From Bin87 sp965261925 (GTDB lineage: Bacteria > Chloroflexota > Dehalococcoidia > Lucifugimonadales > UBA3495), in the NCBI GenBank assembly GCA_965261925.1, contig OZ253486.1, positions 2,294,001 to 2,358,000 of the forward strand: DNA of 64,000 bases. The letters are read 5' to 3'. Position 1 is the stretch's first letter; the number at the start of each line of letters is the position of its first letter. The notes beneath the pieces were generated by a model that saw nothing but the letters and a program-made list of their open reading frames with translations, did no database searches and had not been told where the DNA came from. A program made the translations under genes and the position numbers. Below are positions 40,240 to 48,765 of this stretch, piece after piece.

Positions 40240-40929
40240 CTACGGGTTCATGGTGCCGCCGGTCGTGCACGGAGCGCCGTTGGGAAACTCCGGCCCCAGC
40301 TTGCCGGAGTAGGCTTCGAAGAACCGTTCAATCCGATCTCCGTCAACTTCGTGCATCGGCCCGTCGATCACACCCCACGTGGTCAGGTAAATCGTGCCTT
40401 CGGGGATCTCGTCGTAAGGTCGTGCCACGCCCCAGGCGTTGGTCAAGCCAATGTCGTCAAACGCCTCCGCCAGTGCGTCAATTTGTGCCTGGTCGGTCAG
40501 GTTGTAACTGACGATTATGTTCCCGTGCTCCATGTTGTGCACGATGCGTTCGTCAGGAACGGGGCTCGTATAGAAGCCGCACTGAACCCACCCGTTCCAG
40601 TGCCTTCCCGACGTCGGCGGCGTCGTCAGGTATCCCTCCGGAACCACTTGACCGATGTTCAGTGTGTCCGGGAAATGCTCCTGGCTTGGCGAGACCTCTG
40701 ACTGGGTTCCGATTCCCTCGACGTATTCGCTCGCCTCGCCCTGGCCGCTGCCCCCGAAATTCACGGGCAGTATCACCGGCACCAACAATGCGGCGATGAA
40801 CAGGATAGCAATCGCACCGAAGGCGAACAGCAGCCATCGGTTACGGAAACCGCCGCCCGTGGCAATAGGTGGGGTACGCCGTTGGGAACGCCGCGCGGCG
40901 CTCCGCCGGCGATGTCGAGAAGGAGGCAC
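40240..40929 (-). CDS. DUF3105 domain protein with an N-terminal membrane anchor
   Basis: Paralogue of the downstream lipoprotein, 229 aa. It has a very basic N-terminus (SRHRRRSAARRSQRR), one membrane segment (about 31-55), a short spacer and the DUF3105 domain: PPTSGRHWNGW, CGFYTSPVPDE, VHNMEHGNIIVSYNL and LTTWGVIDG. The domain would sit outside the cell like that of its neighbour, but the anchor is a helix rather than a lipid. GTG start. The gap to the downstream copy is about 13 bases, so they form one unit. Confidence 0.85.
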   Translation of the reverse strand: MPPSRHRRRSAARRSQRRTPPIATGGGFRNRWLLFAFGAIAILFIAALLVPVILPVNFGGSGQGEASEYVEGIGTQSEVSPSQEHFPDTLNIGQVVPEGYLTTPPTSGRHWNGWVQCGFYTSPVPDERIVHNMEHGNIIVSYNLTDQAQIDALAEAFDDIGLTNAWGVARPYDEIPEGTIYLTTWGVIDGPMHEVDGDRIERFFEAYSGKLGPEFPNGAPCTTGGTMNP

Positions 40930-40966
40930 TCCGATTCCTTACCTGGCGTCTGCCAAATATCGACGA

Positions 40967-41878
40967 TTACAGGGCATCGCCGGTGAGACGCTCGTAGGCT
41001 TGCCGATATAGCTCGGCGGTCTGCTGCACAATGTCATCGGGCAATTCGGGCGCCGGCGGCTCCTGGTTCCATCCTTGAGCTGTGAGCCAGTCGCGAACGA
41101 ACTGCTTGTCGTAACTCGGTTGGGACTTCCCCGGGGAGTATCCCTCCGCGTCCCAGAAACGACTGGAGTCCGGTGTCAACAACTCGTCGATCAGGATCAA
41201 CTCACCGTTGAGGAAACCAAACTCCATCTTGGTATCCGCCAGGACGATCCCCCGGTCTTTCGCGTAGTCGTGCGCGTGCAGATACACCGCCGTGCTGATG
41301 TCGGCCAGTCTTTGCGCCGTTTCGGGGCCCACCATTTCTACCACTTCCGCGTCGGTCATGTTTTCGTCATGCCCTTCTTCGGCTTTGGTCGTCGGCGTGA
41401 AAAGGGGCTCTGGGAACCGGTCCCCTTCCACCAGGCCCGTGGGCATGGCTTTGCCGGAAACCGTGCCCTGACGCCGGTACTCTCCCCAGGCCGAACCGGT
41501 GATGTACCCGCGCACAATGCACTCGATATCTATCCGCTCCGCCTTCTTGACGATCATCGCTTGTCGCCCCACGCCATCTTCCGCGTAGGTCGGATGAGCG
41601 ACTACCGGATTGTTGGCGTACCCCGCCGCAGCCGGCGCGTCGGCCAGTGACACCAGATGATTGGGCACGATATGGTCCGTAAGCCCGAACCAGAAGGAGG
41701 ACATACGGTTCAGGGCCGCCCCCTTGTCGGGGATCCCGCTGGGCAGAACGACGTCGAAAGCCGATATGCGGTCAGTCGCCACCATCAGCAACAGGTCATC
41801 CGTAAGTTGGTAAGTATCGCGGACTTTCCCGCGATGCATTCGATCGGGCATCCTGGTTTCAATAATCATGGCAACCAT
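40967..41878 (-). CDS. purC: SAICAR synthase
   Basis: Phosphoribosylaminoimidazole-succinocarboxamide synthase, joining CAIR and aspartate. The 303-aa protein has RGKVRDTYQL, LMVATDRISAFDVVLPSGIPDKGAALNRMS, the IECIVRGYITGSAWGEY segment and GLVEGDRFPEPLFTPTTKAEEGHDENMT, all diagnostic of the longer bacterial/yeast-type enzyme. Two in-frame ATG codons (41878, 41869) compete for the start; neither has a clear ribosome binding site. It follows purB by 37 bases. Confidence 0.96.
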   Translation of the reverse strand: MVAMIIETRMPDRMHRGKVRDTYQLTDDLLLMVATDRISAFDVVLPSGIPDKGAALNRMSSFWFGLTDHIVPNHLVSLADAPAAAGYANNPVVAHPTYAEDGVGRQAMIVKKAERIDIECIVRGYITGSAWGEYRRQGTVSGKAMPTGLVEGDRFPEPLFTPTTKAEEGHDENMTDAEVVEMVGPETAQRLADISTAVYLHAHDYAKDRGIVLADTKMEFGFLNGELILIDELLTPDSSRFWDAEGYSPGKSQPSYDKQFVRDWLTAQGWNQEPPAPELPDDIVQQTAELYRQAYERLTGDAL

Positions 41879-41915
41879 TCAAAGATAGGATCAGGTCGTT
41901 CGTCAGAGGCGTGGG

Positions 41916-43229
41916 TCAGGCCAGCGCGGGTACGGGCAGCAGCCCAATGCGCTTGAAGTTGTCGTCGATGTATCGCGTGTAGTAGCCGTAATCGAACAGG
42001 CCGTCCATTTCAGCCGTGCTGAGGTGTTGAACCGCCTCGGGGTCGGATTTGAGCAGGTGCCGGAAGTCCTGGGCGTCGTCCCACGACCGCATCGCGTTGC
42101 GCTGCACGATGTCGTATGCGGCCTCGCGGGATAGCCCTTTTTCTTCGACCAATGCCAACAGCACCCGTTGGCTGAAGATCAGCCCCCGACTGCTTTCCAG
42201 GTTCTGCCACATCCGGTCTGTGTCCACGCGCCAACCACTCACGACGTGGGTGAAGATGCTCAGGATGTAGTCCAGCATCAGGCAGGTGTCGGGCAGGATG
42301 ATCCGCTCTGAAGACGAATGACTGATGTCCCGTTCGCCCCACAGGGCTACGTTTTCCAGGGCCGGCACCGCGTTTCCGCGAATCGTGCGGGCCAGTCCGC
42401 AAATGCGCTCCGTCAGTTCCGGGTTTCGCTTGTGGGGCATGGACGACGATCCCGTCTGCCCCGCGCCAAACGGTTCCTCAACTTCGTGGATTTCTGTTCG
42501 CTGCATCCCGCGTATTTCGGTGGCGAACTTCTCCAGCGACGCGGCCACCAGGGCGGCGGTGGTGATGAAATGGGCATGGCGATCGCGCTGCACTACCTGG
42601 TTCGAGACTGGAGCCACGTCCAGGCCCAGGTGGTGGCACACCCGCTCCTCAATATGCGGCGGGATTGTCGCGTGGGTTCCCACTGCTCCGGATATCTTGC
42701 CCACCCGGACCGATTCGCGAGCCGCCGTCATCCGCTCCCGTTGCCGCCGCAGTTCGTCCCACCATAGGGCTAATTTCAGCCCAAAGGTCATCGGTTCAGC
42801 GTGCACGCCGTGGGTTCGGCCCACCATCAGCGTGTCCTTGTGGCAGATCGCCTGCTCTCTGACGGCCTCTATGGCGCTGTCGATTTCCCGTAGCAGCAGA
42901 TCGGCCGCGGCTACCAACTGCAAAGCCTGGCCGGTGTCGAGCATGTCGGAAGACGTCATTCCCAGATGGAGCCAACGTCCTTCGGGTCCCAGGGTTTCCG
43001 TGATTGATCTCAGAAACGCGGTCACGTCATGCCGGGTTGTCTCGAAGATTTCCATCATCCGCTGATGGCTGTACGCCGCTCCACGCAACGCCTCCATATC
43101 TTCCAGCGGAATGACCCCGGCCTCGGTCCACGCCTCACATACGGCCAACTCTACGTCCAGCCACATGCGGTATTTAGTCTCATCAGACCAGACCATTTTC
43201 ATTTCGGGTCTGGAATAACGGTCAATCAC
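41916..43229 (-). CDS. purB: Adenylosuccinate lyase
   Basis: Fumarase-superfamily lyase acting twice in purine synthesis, on SAICAR and on adenylosuccinate. The 437-aa protein begins MIDRYSRPEMKMVWSDETKY, as in most homologues. It has the TSSDMLDTGQALQL and VGRTHGVHAEPMTFG regions and the fumarate-lyase signature GSSSMPHKRNP. GTG start with GGAGG nearby. Upstream lies a 271-base gap with repeat-like sequence. It is followed by purC in the same direction. Confidence 0.97.
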   Translation of the reverse strand: MIDRYSRPEMKMVWSDETKYRMWLDVELAVCEAWTEAGVIPLEDMEALRGAAYSHQRMMEIFETTRHDVTAFLRSITETLGPEGRWLHLGMTSSDMLDTGQALQLVAAADLLLREIDSAIEAVREQAICHKDTLMVGRTHGVHAEPMTFGLKLALWWDELRRQRERMTAARESVRVGKISGAVGTHATIPPHIEERVCHHLGLDVAPVSNQVVQRDRHAHFITTAALVAASLEKFATEIRGMQRTEIHEVEEPFGAGQTGSSSMPHKRNPELTERICGLARTIRGNAVPALENVALWGERDISHSSSERIILPDTCLMLDYILSIFTHVVSGWRVDTDRMWQNLESSRGLIFSQRVLLALVEEKGLSREAAYDIVQRNAMRSWDDAQDFRHLLKSDPEAVQHLSTAEMDGLFDYGYYTRYIDDNFKRIGLLPVPALA

Positions 43230-43500
43230 TGCTTTGCCTCCGCACGATTTCCATAACAGCGAGATATTTTATCACAGCAAATTTTCGTCCCGACCATGCT
43301 GCGTTGCAGGTCTCAGCGTAGTTCCACGCCGCAAAGTGTCATTTTTTACGAAGCGTGGCAATCCCGCACCCGGCAGCGTGGGTTTGTGCTGCGAGCCGTA
43401 GCCCTGCTCCGTGCACGCCGCGTCGTGTCATTTCTGACGACACAAGTGCGTGACCCTGCGCCAGGTCCGCCTTCCAGCGCGCCCGAACGCTTCGCTGGCG
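43230..43500. repeat. Intergenic region with GTGTCATTT repeat-like elements
   Basis: Two related copies occur: GTGTCATTTTTTACGAAGCG starting at 43336 (continuing into TGGCAATCCC), and GTGTCATTTCTGACGACAC at 43425-43443. They resemble each other over the first 16 bases and resemble the elements at 8071-8099 and 8157-8177. No gene is visible. Confidence 0.45.
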
Positions 43501-44196
43501 TCAACTGCGCGGCGGTGCGGCCATGTATTCACGGATCGCTTCTAACACCGGCCCAAAATCCGTGAATGGATAGAACTCGATCCCTGCTTGGTCGCACATC
43601 GCCGCCATCTGACGATGGGCGTACACCGTGTCCGCAACCTCGCCGGCTTCGAAGTCCGAGCGGCCGTCCCCCATGAAAAATACGTGATGCCCCTGTTCCT
43701 GGAAACGGCGTACGATGAGAGCCTTGCTGTTTCCCAGGTGCGGGGCGTCCGGGTACGCGAAATCGTACCGGTAACCCGATACGTGTCCTTCCCGGTCAAA
43801 CTCGGTCGCCACCGCATACACGGGTATGCCCGCGTGCTCACTGCCATCCAGTAGTGCCTGGACGTAAAAGTCCAGCCCCTGGCTGATTATGCACATCGGG
43901 ATCGAATGCTCCTGGCAGAACCCGGACAATTCGGCGAAGTGAGGTCGGAAGTTTGCGTGTGCCTGCACGTAGGACCGCATCGCGTCCTTGTCCGCTTGCA
44001 TCTGCAGGAATGTCGCCTCCTGGTAGTCCTTCAGCGACAACTCACCCGCCCGGAATCGATTGCGCACGTCGGTCCATGATGGATGGCCGAACTCATGCAA
44101 CAACAATTCCGCCACGTTCTGGGCCGCGGCGGTGTCGTCGAAATCCGTGAGAACCGCCGGTATCCGACGGTCCTCCCTTCCGGCTCTAACGTTCAC
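43501..44196 (-). CDS. HAD phosphatase, MtnX/SerB-like
   Basis: A 231-aa haloacid dehalogenase superfamily phosphatase. The nucleophile motif is TDFDDT (D18, D20), SQG (IISQGLDFYV) marks motif II, and FFMGDGRSDFEAGEVADTVYA gives motif IV; the whole resembles MtnX (methionine salvage) and phosphoserine phosphatase-like enzymes. GTG 44196 is the likely start and overlaps the 3' end of purE by 11 bases; the long open frame upstream lies inside purE. Co-transcription with purE suggests a nucleotide- or sugar-phosphate substrate, but this is not proven. Confidence 0.8.
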   Translation of the reverse strand: MNVRAGREDRRIPAVLTDFDDTAAAQNVAELLLHEFGHPSWTDVRNRFRAGELSLKDYQEATFLQMQADKDAMRSYVQAHANFRPHFAELSGFCQEHSIPMCIISQGLDFYVQALLDGSEHAGIPVYAVATEFDREGHVSGYRYDFAYPDAPHLGNSKALIVRRFQEQGHHVFFMGDGRSDFEAGEVADTVYAHRQMAAMCDQAGIEFYPFTDFGPVLEAIREYMAAPPRS

Positions 44197-44644
44197 GAAG
44201 AGACTGCCGGTACCGCTCCACGGCTTCGCGGATATCGTCGTGCTTGATGCCGAGGATCTGGGCGGCATAGTACGCGGCGTTTCTTGCTCCCCATCCGCCG
44301 ACTGCCATCGCCGCCACCGGTATGCCGGGCGGCATTTGCGCCGTTGACAGCAGGGCATCCCATCCGTTGAGCTCGCTTGAAGTCAACGGGATGCCGATCA
44401 CGGGTAATGTGGTCTGCGCTGCCAATGCCCCGCCCAACGCCGCGGAACCGCCGGCGGCAGCGATGATTACTTCGATCCCCCGCTCCCGCGCCGTCGATGC
44501 GTACTCGTGGACTCGCTCGGGTGTGCGGTGCGCTGACATGACGCGTACTTCGTAGTCCACGCCCAGCGATTCCAGTATGTTGATCGTCGGTTGGACCGCC
44601 TCTTCATCAGAGGCGCTGCCCATGATTACTCCTACCAGTGGCAA
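44186..44644 (-). CDS. purE: 5-(carboxyamino)imidazole ribonucleotide mutase / AIR carboxylase
   Basis: PurE-fold enzyme that produces CAIR. The 152-aa protein has GVIMGSASDEEAV and VMSAHRTPERV, as in class I, and the QMPPGIPVA segment. However, the usual GGAAHLPGM loop reads GGSAALGGA, without the active-site His, and looks closer to the SNGLG/SNALSG loop of class II (CO2-using) enzymes. No purK is present in the window. TTG 44644 is the likely start (AAGGAG at 7 bases); an in-frame start at 44680 is less likely. Confidence 0.9.
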   Translation of the reverse strand: MPLVGVIMGSASDEEAVQPTINILESLGVDYEVRVMSAHRTPERVHEYASTARERGIEVIIAAAGGSAALGGALAAQTTLPVIGIPLTSSELNGWDALLSTAQMPPGIPVAAMAVGGWGARNAAYYAAQILGIKHDDIREAVERYRQSLRER

Positions 44645-44692
44645 GATTGTGCTCCTTGTTTCTGCTTGTGGAAACGCCATTTGTGATGGCGA

Positions 44693-45121
44693 TCAGTCCA
44701 TGTCGGCGATGTCCCGGAACGCGGCCGATAGCGCGTTCTGAATTGATTCAGTATCGTCGTCCACTTCCTCGTCCTCCACTATCACGTATCCAGCGTCCGC
44801 ATCATCGATGCCGACCCGTATCTCTATCTCCACAGGTTCGCCGTCGTGCCAGTAGAGCGTATAGACAATCTCGTCAGCCAACTCGTCGTCGTCCGCCTCG
44901 TCTTCGTCGTCGAAATCATACTGCCACGATCGGTCCACCACGAGGCGCGCCCCACCATCCAGTAGGATGTCGTTCATCTCGCCCATCATCCCTTCCACCG
45001 CCAATTCCACGGCAAATCGTTCGAGCAGCGTGCGCCGCTCGGCAACTTCCGCCATCTTCTTGCCGTAACCCTCGTTGTCCACGCGGACGCGCAGTCGTTT
45101 CAGGTCATCCAGCCAGGGCAT
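44693..45121 (-). CDS. Acidic hypothetical protein
   Basis: A 142-aa protein I do not recognise. The N-terminal half is helical and mixed in charge (WLDDLKRLRVRVDNEGYGKKMAEVAERRTLLERFAVELAVEG). The second half is strongly acidic, with DFDDEDEADDDELADE and EDEEVDDDTES, separated by beta-strand-like segments (IVYTLYWHDGEPVEIEIRVG). No Cys, signal peptide or membrane segment. It sits between purE and another unknown gene in the purine run, with a GAGGAC sequence upstream of the ATG. Conservation elsewhere cannot be judged here. Confidence 0.6.
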   Translation of the reverse strand: MPWLDDLKRLRVRVDNEGYGKKMAEVAERRTLLERFAVELAVEGMMGEMNDILLDGGARLVVDRSWQYDFDDEDEADDDELADEIVYTLYWHDGEPVEIEIRVGIDDADAGYVIVEDEEVDDDTESIQNALSAAFRDIADMD

Positions 45122-45147
45122 TTGTCAGTCCTCCGTCATGGGTTCAG

Positions 45148-45750
45148 CTAGGGCTGTCCGCCAGCGGTTCTTTTTTGGCGGCCATTAAGGTAACAGAACT
45201 CGTCAACGCTGCGAAAGTCGAGCATCCCCATCCTCCGCGCCAATATGCCCAGGATGTCCAGCAGGTCGATGTAACACAATCCGGGGTGCCCGTTCCGGAA
45301 CCCGGCCGGTAACATGCTCAAGCGCCGCAGTGTCCGCTCCGTATGCGGGCTCCACGGAGCGAAAAGCATGGGTTCCCGCAGCGCCAGCAGGTACGAAGGC
45401 CACTCCCTGCCCGCCCCGGCCAGGCCGAAGCCGCCCGATTCGGTGGCGCATTCCGCGAACCGGTCTTCGAGCTTGATGGTGTCGTAAAGCAGGAAATCGG
45501 CGGCGTCACGTACTTCATCGATGGGGTTTGCTCCAAACCGTCTGGTCTGCCTGCCGCCCGCTCCGCGAAACAACGCGGTTGCCTGCGCCTCTGATAGCCG
45601 AAGCAAACGGTCCTGTTCCAGCCAATCCGCGCGCCCGTCGTTCCCCCAGCGCCGACTGCGGAATGCGTCCAAATCGCCGCCTTGGTCCGCCCGACGAAAT
45701 GCGTCTGCAAGGGCCGGCCAGTCAGTCGCGATTGAAGAGTTGATGGTCAT
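45148..45750 (-). CDS. Hypothetical protein downstream of purD
   Basis: A 200-aa protein of unknown function starting at ATG 45750 (an open frame extends to 45909 inside purD). It looks mostly helical: WPALADAFRRADQGGDLDAFRSRRWG, a middle section with DFLLYDTIKLEDRFAEC, and a C-terminal part with GHPGLCYIDLLDILGILARRMGMLDFRSVDEFCYLNG. No known motif, signal or membrane segment was recognised. It follows purD by about 20 bases, so it is probably co-transcribed. No ribosome binding site is obvious, which lowers the certainty of the start. Confidence 0.6.
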   Translation of the reverse strand: MTINSSIATDWPALADAFRRADQGGDLDAFRSRRWGNDGRADWLEQDRLLRLSEAQATALFRGAGGRQTRRFGANPIDEVRDAADFLLYDTIKLEDRFAECATESGGFGLAGAGREWPSYLLALREPMLFAPWSPHTERTLRRLSMLPAGFRNGHPGLCYIDLLDILGILARRMGMLDFRSVDEFCYLNGRQKRTAGGQP

Positions 45751-45770
45751 TGCGGGTGGCCGGTCATTAA

Positions 45771-47072
45771 CTATTGGATCGTTGTCGGTCGTTCCGAGCG
45801 GAGCTCCGCAATGTCGCGCCGGTAATAGGCGCCCTCGAAGTTGATGCCCGCCGCGCGTTGGTAAGCATGGCGGCGGGCCTCTTCGACGTTGCCGCCCATC
45901 CCCACGCAAGCCAGTACGCGCCCGCCCGAGGTTAGTAGCCGGCCGCTGCCATCCCCGGCGCTGCGCACCCCGGCGTGGAACACCATGCTATCCGCATTGT
46001 CGAAACCGGCGCCATGCAAACCATCAATTTCAAACCCGGTTTCGTAAGTTCCCGGGTATCCCCCGGAAACCATCACTACCGCTACTGCGGGATGGTCGGA
46101 CCATTGCACGGGTTCAACGTCCCCCAAACTGCCCGTTGCACAGGCCAGCATCACTTCGGCCGGGTCGCTTTCCAGGCCGGGCATGAGCACTTGCGTTTCT
46201 GGGTCTCCGAACCGGCAATTGAACTCCAGCACGCGCGGACCCTCGTCGGTCAGCATGAGCCCACAGTAAAGCGCTCCACGATAAGGCGATCCCCGCGAGG
46301 CCAATTCCTGAATTACCGGGAGCATGATTTCGCGCCGGATTTGCTCGGCTAGGGTTTCGTTCCAAAAGTCCGGCGGTCCGTAGCTGCCCATCCCGCCCGT
46401 GTTGGGACCGGTGTCGCCCTCGCCCACCCGCTTGTAGTCTGTTGCGGCAACCACGGGCGAAAGGTTTTCGCCGTCGGTGAACCCAAACACGCTGACTTCA
46501 GGGCCGTGCAGCCATTCCTCGATCACCAGGGTTTCACCCGCTGCGCCAAATATCCGATCTTGCATGCACGTCGATATAGCGGTCTTGGCCTCTTCGAGGT
46601 TGGCGCACATTGCGACCCCTTTGCCGGCCGCCAGCCCGTCCGCCTTGACCACCAACGGGCGGTTCCGGTGCTCCACGTAGGCCAGGGCGGCGGATGCGCT
46701 CTGGAATACCTGGTACCCCGGGCCAGCCACTCCCGCCGCGTCCTGTACGTCGCGGGCGAAACTCTTGCTCGATTCCAGCCGGGCGGCGGCGCGGCTCGGG
46801 CCGAAACACGGGATGCCGGCGGCGTCCAGGCGATCCGACAAGCCGAGCGCCAATGGCGTCTCCGGCCCTACTACCACCAGGTCGATCGCCCGCTCGGCGG
46901 CAACGTTCGCCAATCCATCGACGTCGGTTTCGGCGACGGGCAGGTTGGTCCCGACGCTCGCGGTTCCGGAGTTACCCGGCGCCGCGAAGATCTCGGTTAC
47001 CTTCGTTGACCGCGCCAGCCGCCATGCCAGAGCATGCTCACGACCGCCGGAGCCAACAACCAAGACGCGCAC
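45771..47072 (-). CDS. purD: Phosphoribosylamine-glycine ligase
   Basis: GAR synthetase, ATP-grasp enzyme joining phosphoribosylamine and glycine. The 433-aa protein shows MRVLVVGSGGREHALAW, VVGPETPLALGLSDRLD, GIPCFGPSRAAARLESSKSFAR, VVKADGLAAGKGV, the metal-site segment FNCRFGDPETQVLMP and the SGGYPGTYETG region, at normal length. GTG start, 6 bases after the guaA stop. It continues the guaA-purD unit. Confidence 0.97.
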   Translation of the reverse strand: MRVLVVGSGGREHALAWRLARSTKVTEIFAAPGNSGTASVGTNLPVAETDVDGLANVAAERAIDLVVVGPETPLALGLSDRLDAAGIPCFGPSRAAARLESSKSFARDVQDAAGVAGPGYQVFQSASAALAYVEHRNRPLVVKADGLAAGKGVAMCANLEEAKTAISTCMQDRIFGAAGETLVIEEWLHGPEVSVFGFTDGENLSPVVAATDYKRVGEGDTGPNTGGMGSYGPPDFWNETLAEQIRREIMLPVIQELASRGSPYRGALYCGLMLTDEGPRVLEFNCRFGDPETQVLMPGLESDPAEVMLACATGSLGDVEPVQWSDHPAVAVVMVSGGYPGTYETGFEIDGLHGAGFDNADSMVFHAGVRSAGDGSGRLLTSGGRVLACVGMGGNVEEARRHAYQRAAGINFEGAYYRRDIAELRSERPTTIQ

Positions 47073-47078
47073 CGCCGG

Positions 47079-48632
47079 TCACTCCCACTCGATGGTTCCG
47101 GGGGGTTTGCTGGTGATGTCATACACCACGCGGTTCACGCCATCGACCTCGTTCACAATTCGGTTGCTGACCCGAGCCAGCACGTCGTATGGCAGCCTGA
47201 CCCAGTCCGCCGTCATCGCGTCTTCCGAGTTGACCGCGCGGATTGCGCAAGCGTAACCGTAGGTGCGGTAGTCACCCATCACTCCAACGGTGCGGTTGTC
47301 GGTGAGCACCGCGAAACTTTGCCAGATGTCCCGGTACAGACCCGCGTCGTGGATCTCCTCCAGCACGATGCGATCACAATCGCGCAGCAACTCGACCCGC
47401 TCCGGGGTGACCTCGCCGATGATCCGTATCGCCAGCCCGGGACCCGGGAACGGTTGCCGGTAAATGATCTCCTCCGGCAGGCCCAGCTCCAAACCCACCG
47501 CGCGTACCTCGTCCTTGAACAAGTAGCGCAGCGGCTCGACCAGGCTGAAATTCATCCGCTCCGGAAGGCCGCCCACGTTGTGGTGCGACTTGATGCGAGC
47601 CGACGCCCGGTTCTCCGGAGTCTCGCTCTCAATCACATCGGGATACAGCGTGCCCTGGGCCAGCCAACGCACGTTTTCGATCTCGGCCGCCGCGTCCTCG
47701 AACACCCGGATGAATTCGTTGCCGATGGTCTTGCGTTTCGTTTCCGGGTCCGTAACCCCGCGCAAGCCGTCGAGGAAACGGTCGGACGCGTCAATGTAGC
47801 GCAGATCCATGCCCATGTTCTCGTTGAAGGTTTCCTGCACCTCTTCGGCCTCTCCGTGTCGGAGCAGGCCGTTGTTTACGAAAATGCAGGTCAACTGTGA
47901 CCCGACCGCCTGGTGCAGCAGCGCCGCCGCCACCGAAGAGTCCACGCCTCCGCTGAGCCCGCAGATTACCCGGTCGCTCCCCACCTGCTCCTTCACCCTT
48001 GCCACCGTGTCCGCCACAAAGTTGCCGGCTGTCCACGAGCCCGAGCACCCGCAAATCTCCCGAACGAAGTTACGCAGAATGGTCATCCCGTCTGGAGTGT
48101 GCTGTACCTCAGGGTGAAACTGCAGCCCGAACCATTGCTGTCCATCGGACACTGCGGCGCAATCGCTGTTGTCAGTACGTGCCAGCGTCGCCATTCCCTC
48201 GGGCAGCCGTTCTACTCGGTCGCCGTGGCTCATCCATACCGGAGCCGAGGCGCCGACCCCTGCCAGGAGCCGGCTGGATGATTCAGCTACGCGCAGGTCG
48301 GCGTGCCCGTACTCGCGCGCGTCGCCGGGGGTGACCGTCCCGCCCAATTGGTGGACCATGGCCTGCATGCCATAGCAGATCCCCAGCACGGGAATATTGG
48401 ATTGCAATACCCAATCGGCAATGGCCGGGGCGCCCGCGTCGTACACGCTCGCCGGGCCGCCGGACAGGATGATACCCCTGGCGTTGAGGTGCGCAATCCT
48501 TTCGCGGCCGGCCGTGGCCGGTATGATCTCCGAATATACTTCCAGTTCCCGGACGCGCCTCGCAATCAAGTGCGTATATTGGGAGCCGAAATCGATCACC
48601 GCGATGGCGTCAGGTTGCGCTGTGCTGCTCAT
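47079..48632 (-). CDS. guaA: GMP synthase (glutamine-hydrolysing)
   Basis: Converts XMP to GMP. The 517-aa protein has the class I glutaminase domain (DFGSQYTHLIARRVRE, nucleophile C86 in GICYGMQ, His/Glu in GLQFHPEVQHT), the ATP pyrophosphatase domain with LSGGVDSSV, and the dimerisation domain (RQPFPGPGLAIRIIGEVTPER, ending PPGTIEWE). All parts are intact. It is the first gene of the guaA-purD run; upstream, the divergent methyltransferase-nuclease gene starts 133 bases away. Confidence 0.98.
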   Translation of the reverse strand: MSSTAQPDAIAVIDFGSQYTHLIARRVRELEVYSEIIPATAGRERIAHLNARGIILSGGPASVYDAGAPAIADWVLQSNIPVLGICYGMQAMVHQLGGTVTPGDAREYGHADLRVAESSSRLLAGVGASAPVWMSHGDRVERLPEGMATLARTDNSDCAAVSDGQQWFGLQFHPEVQHTPDGMTILRNFVREICGCSGSWTAGNFVADTVARVKEQVGSDRVICGLSGGVDSSVAAALLHQAVGSQLTCIFVNNGLLRHGEAEEVQETFNENMGMDLRYIDASDRFLDGLRGVTDPETKRKTIGNEFIRVFEDAAAEIENVRWLAQGTLYPDVIESETPENRASARIKSHHNVGGLPERMNFSLVEPLRYLFKDEVRAVGLELGLPEEIIYRQPFPGPGLAIRIIGEVTPERVELLRDCDRIVLEEIHDAGLYRDIWQSFAVLTDNRTVGVMGDYRTYGYACAIRAVNSEDAMTADWVRLPYDVLARVSNRIVNEVDGVNRVVYDITSKPPGTIEWE

Positions 48633-48765
48633 AAACTCCCCGCCGGACTGTTGGGAATCTGCGGATTATATTAGCATAGGACCCTGCTTCCGGCCCGACG
48701 CCGCGCCACAGTCCAGTCGCCGTCCTGCTAGAATACCGCTTGAGAGTTCGGACCACTTTCTTCCC

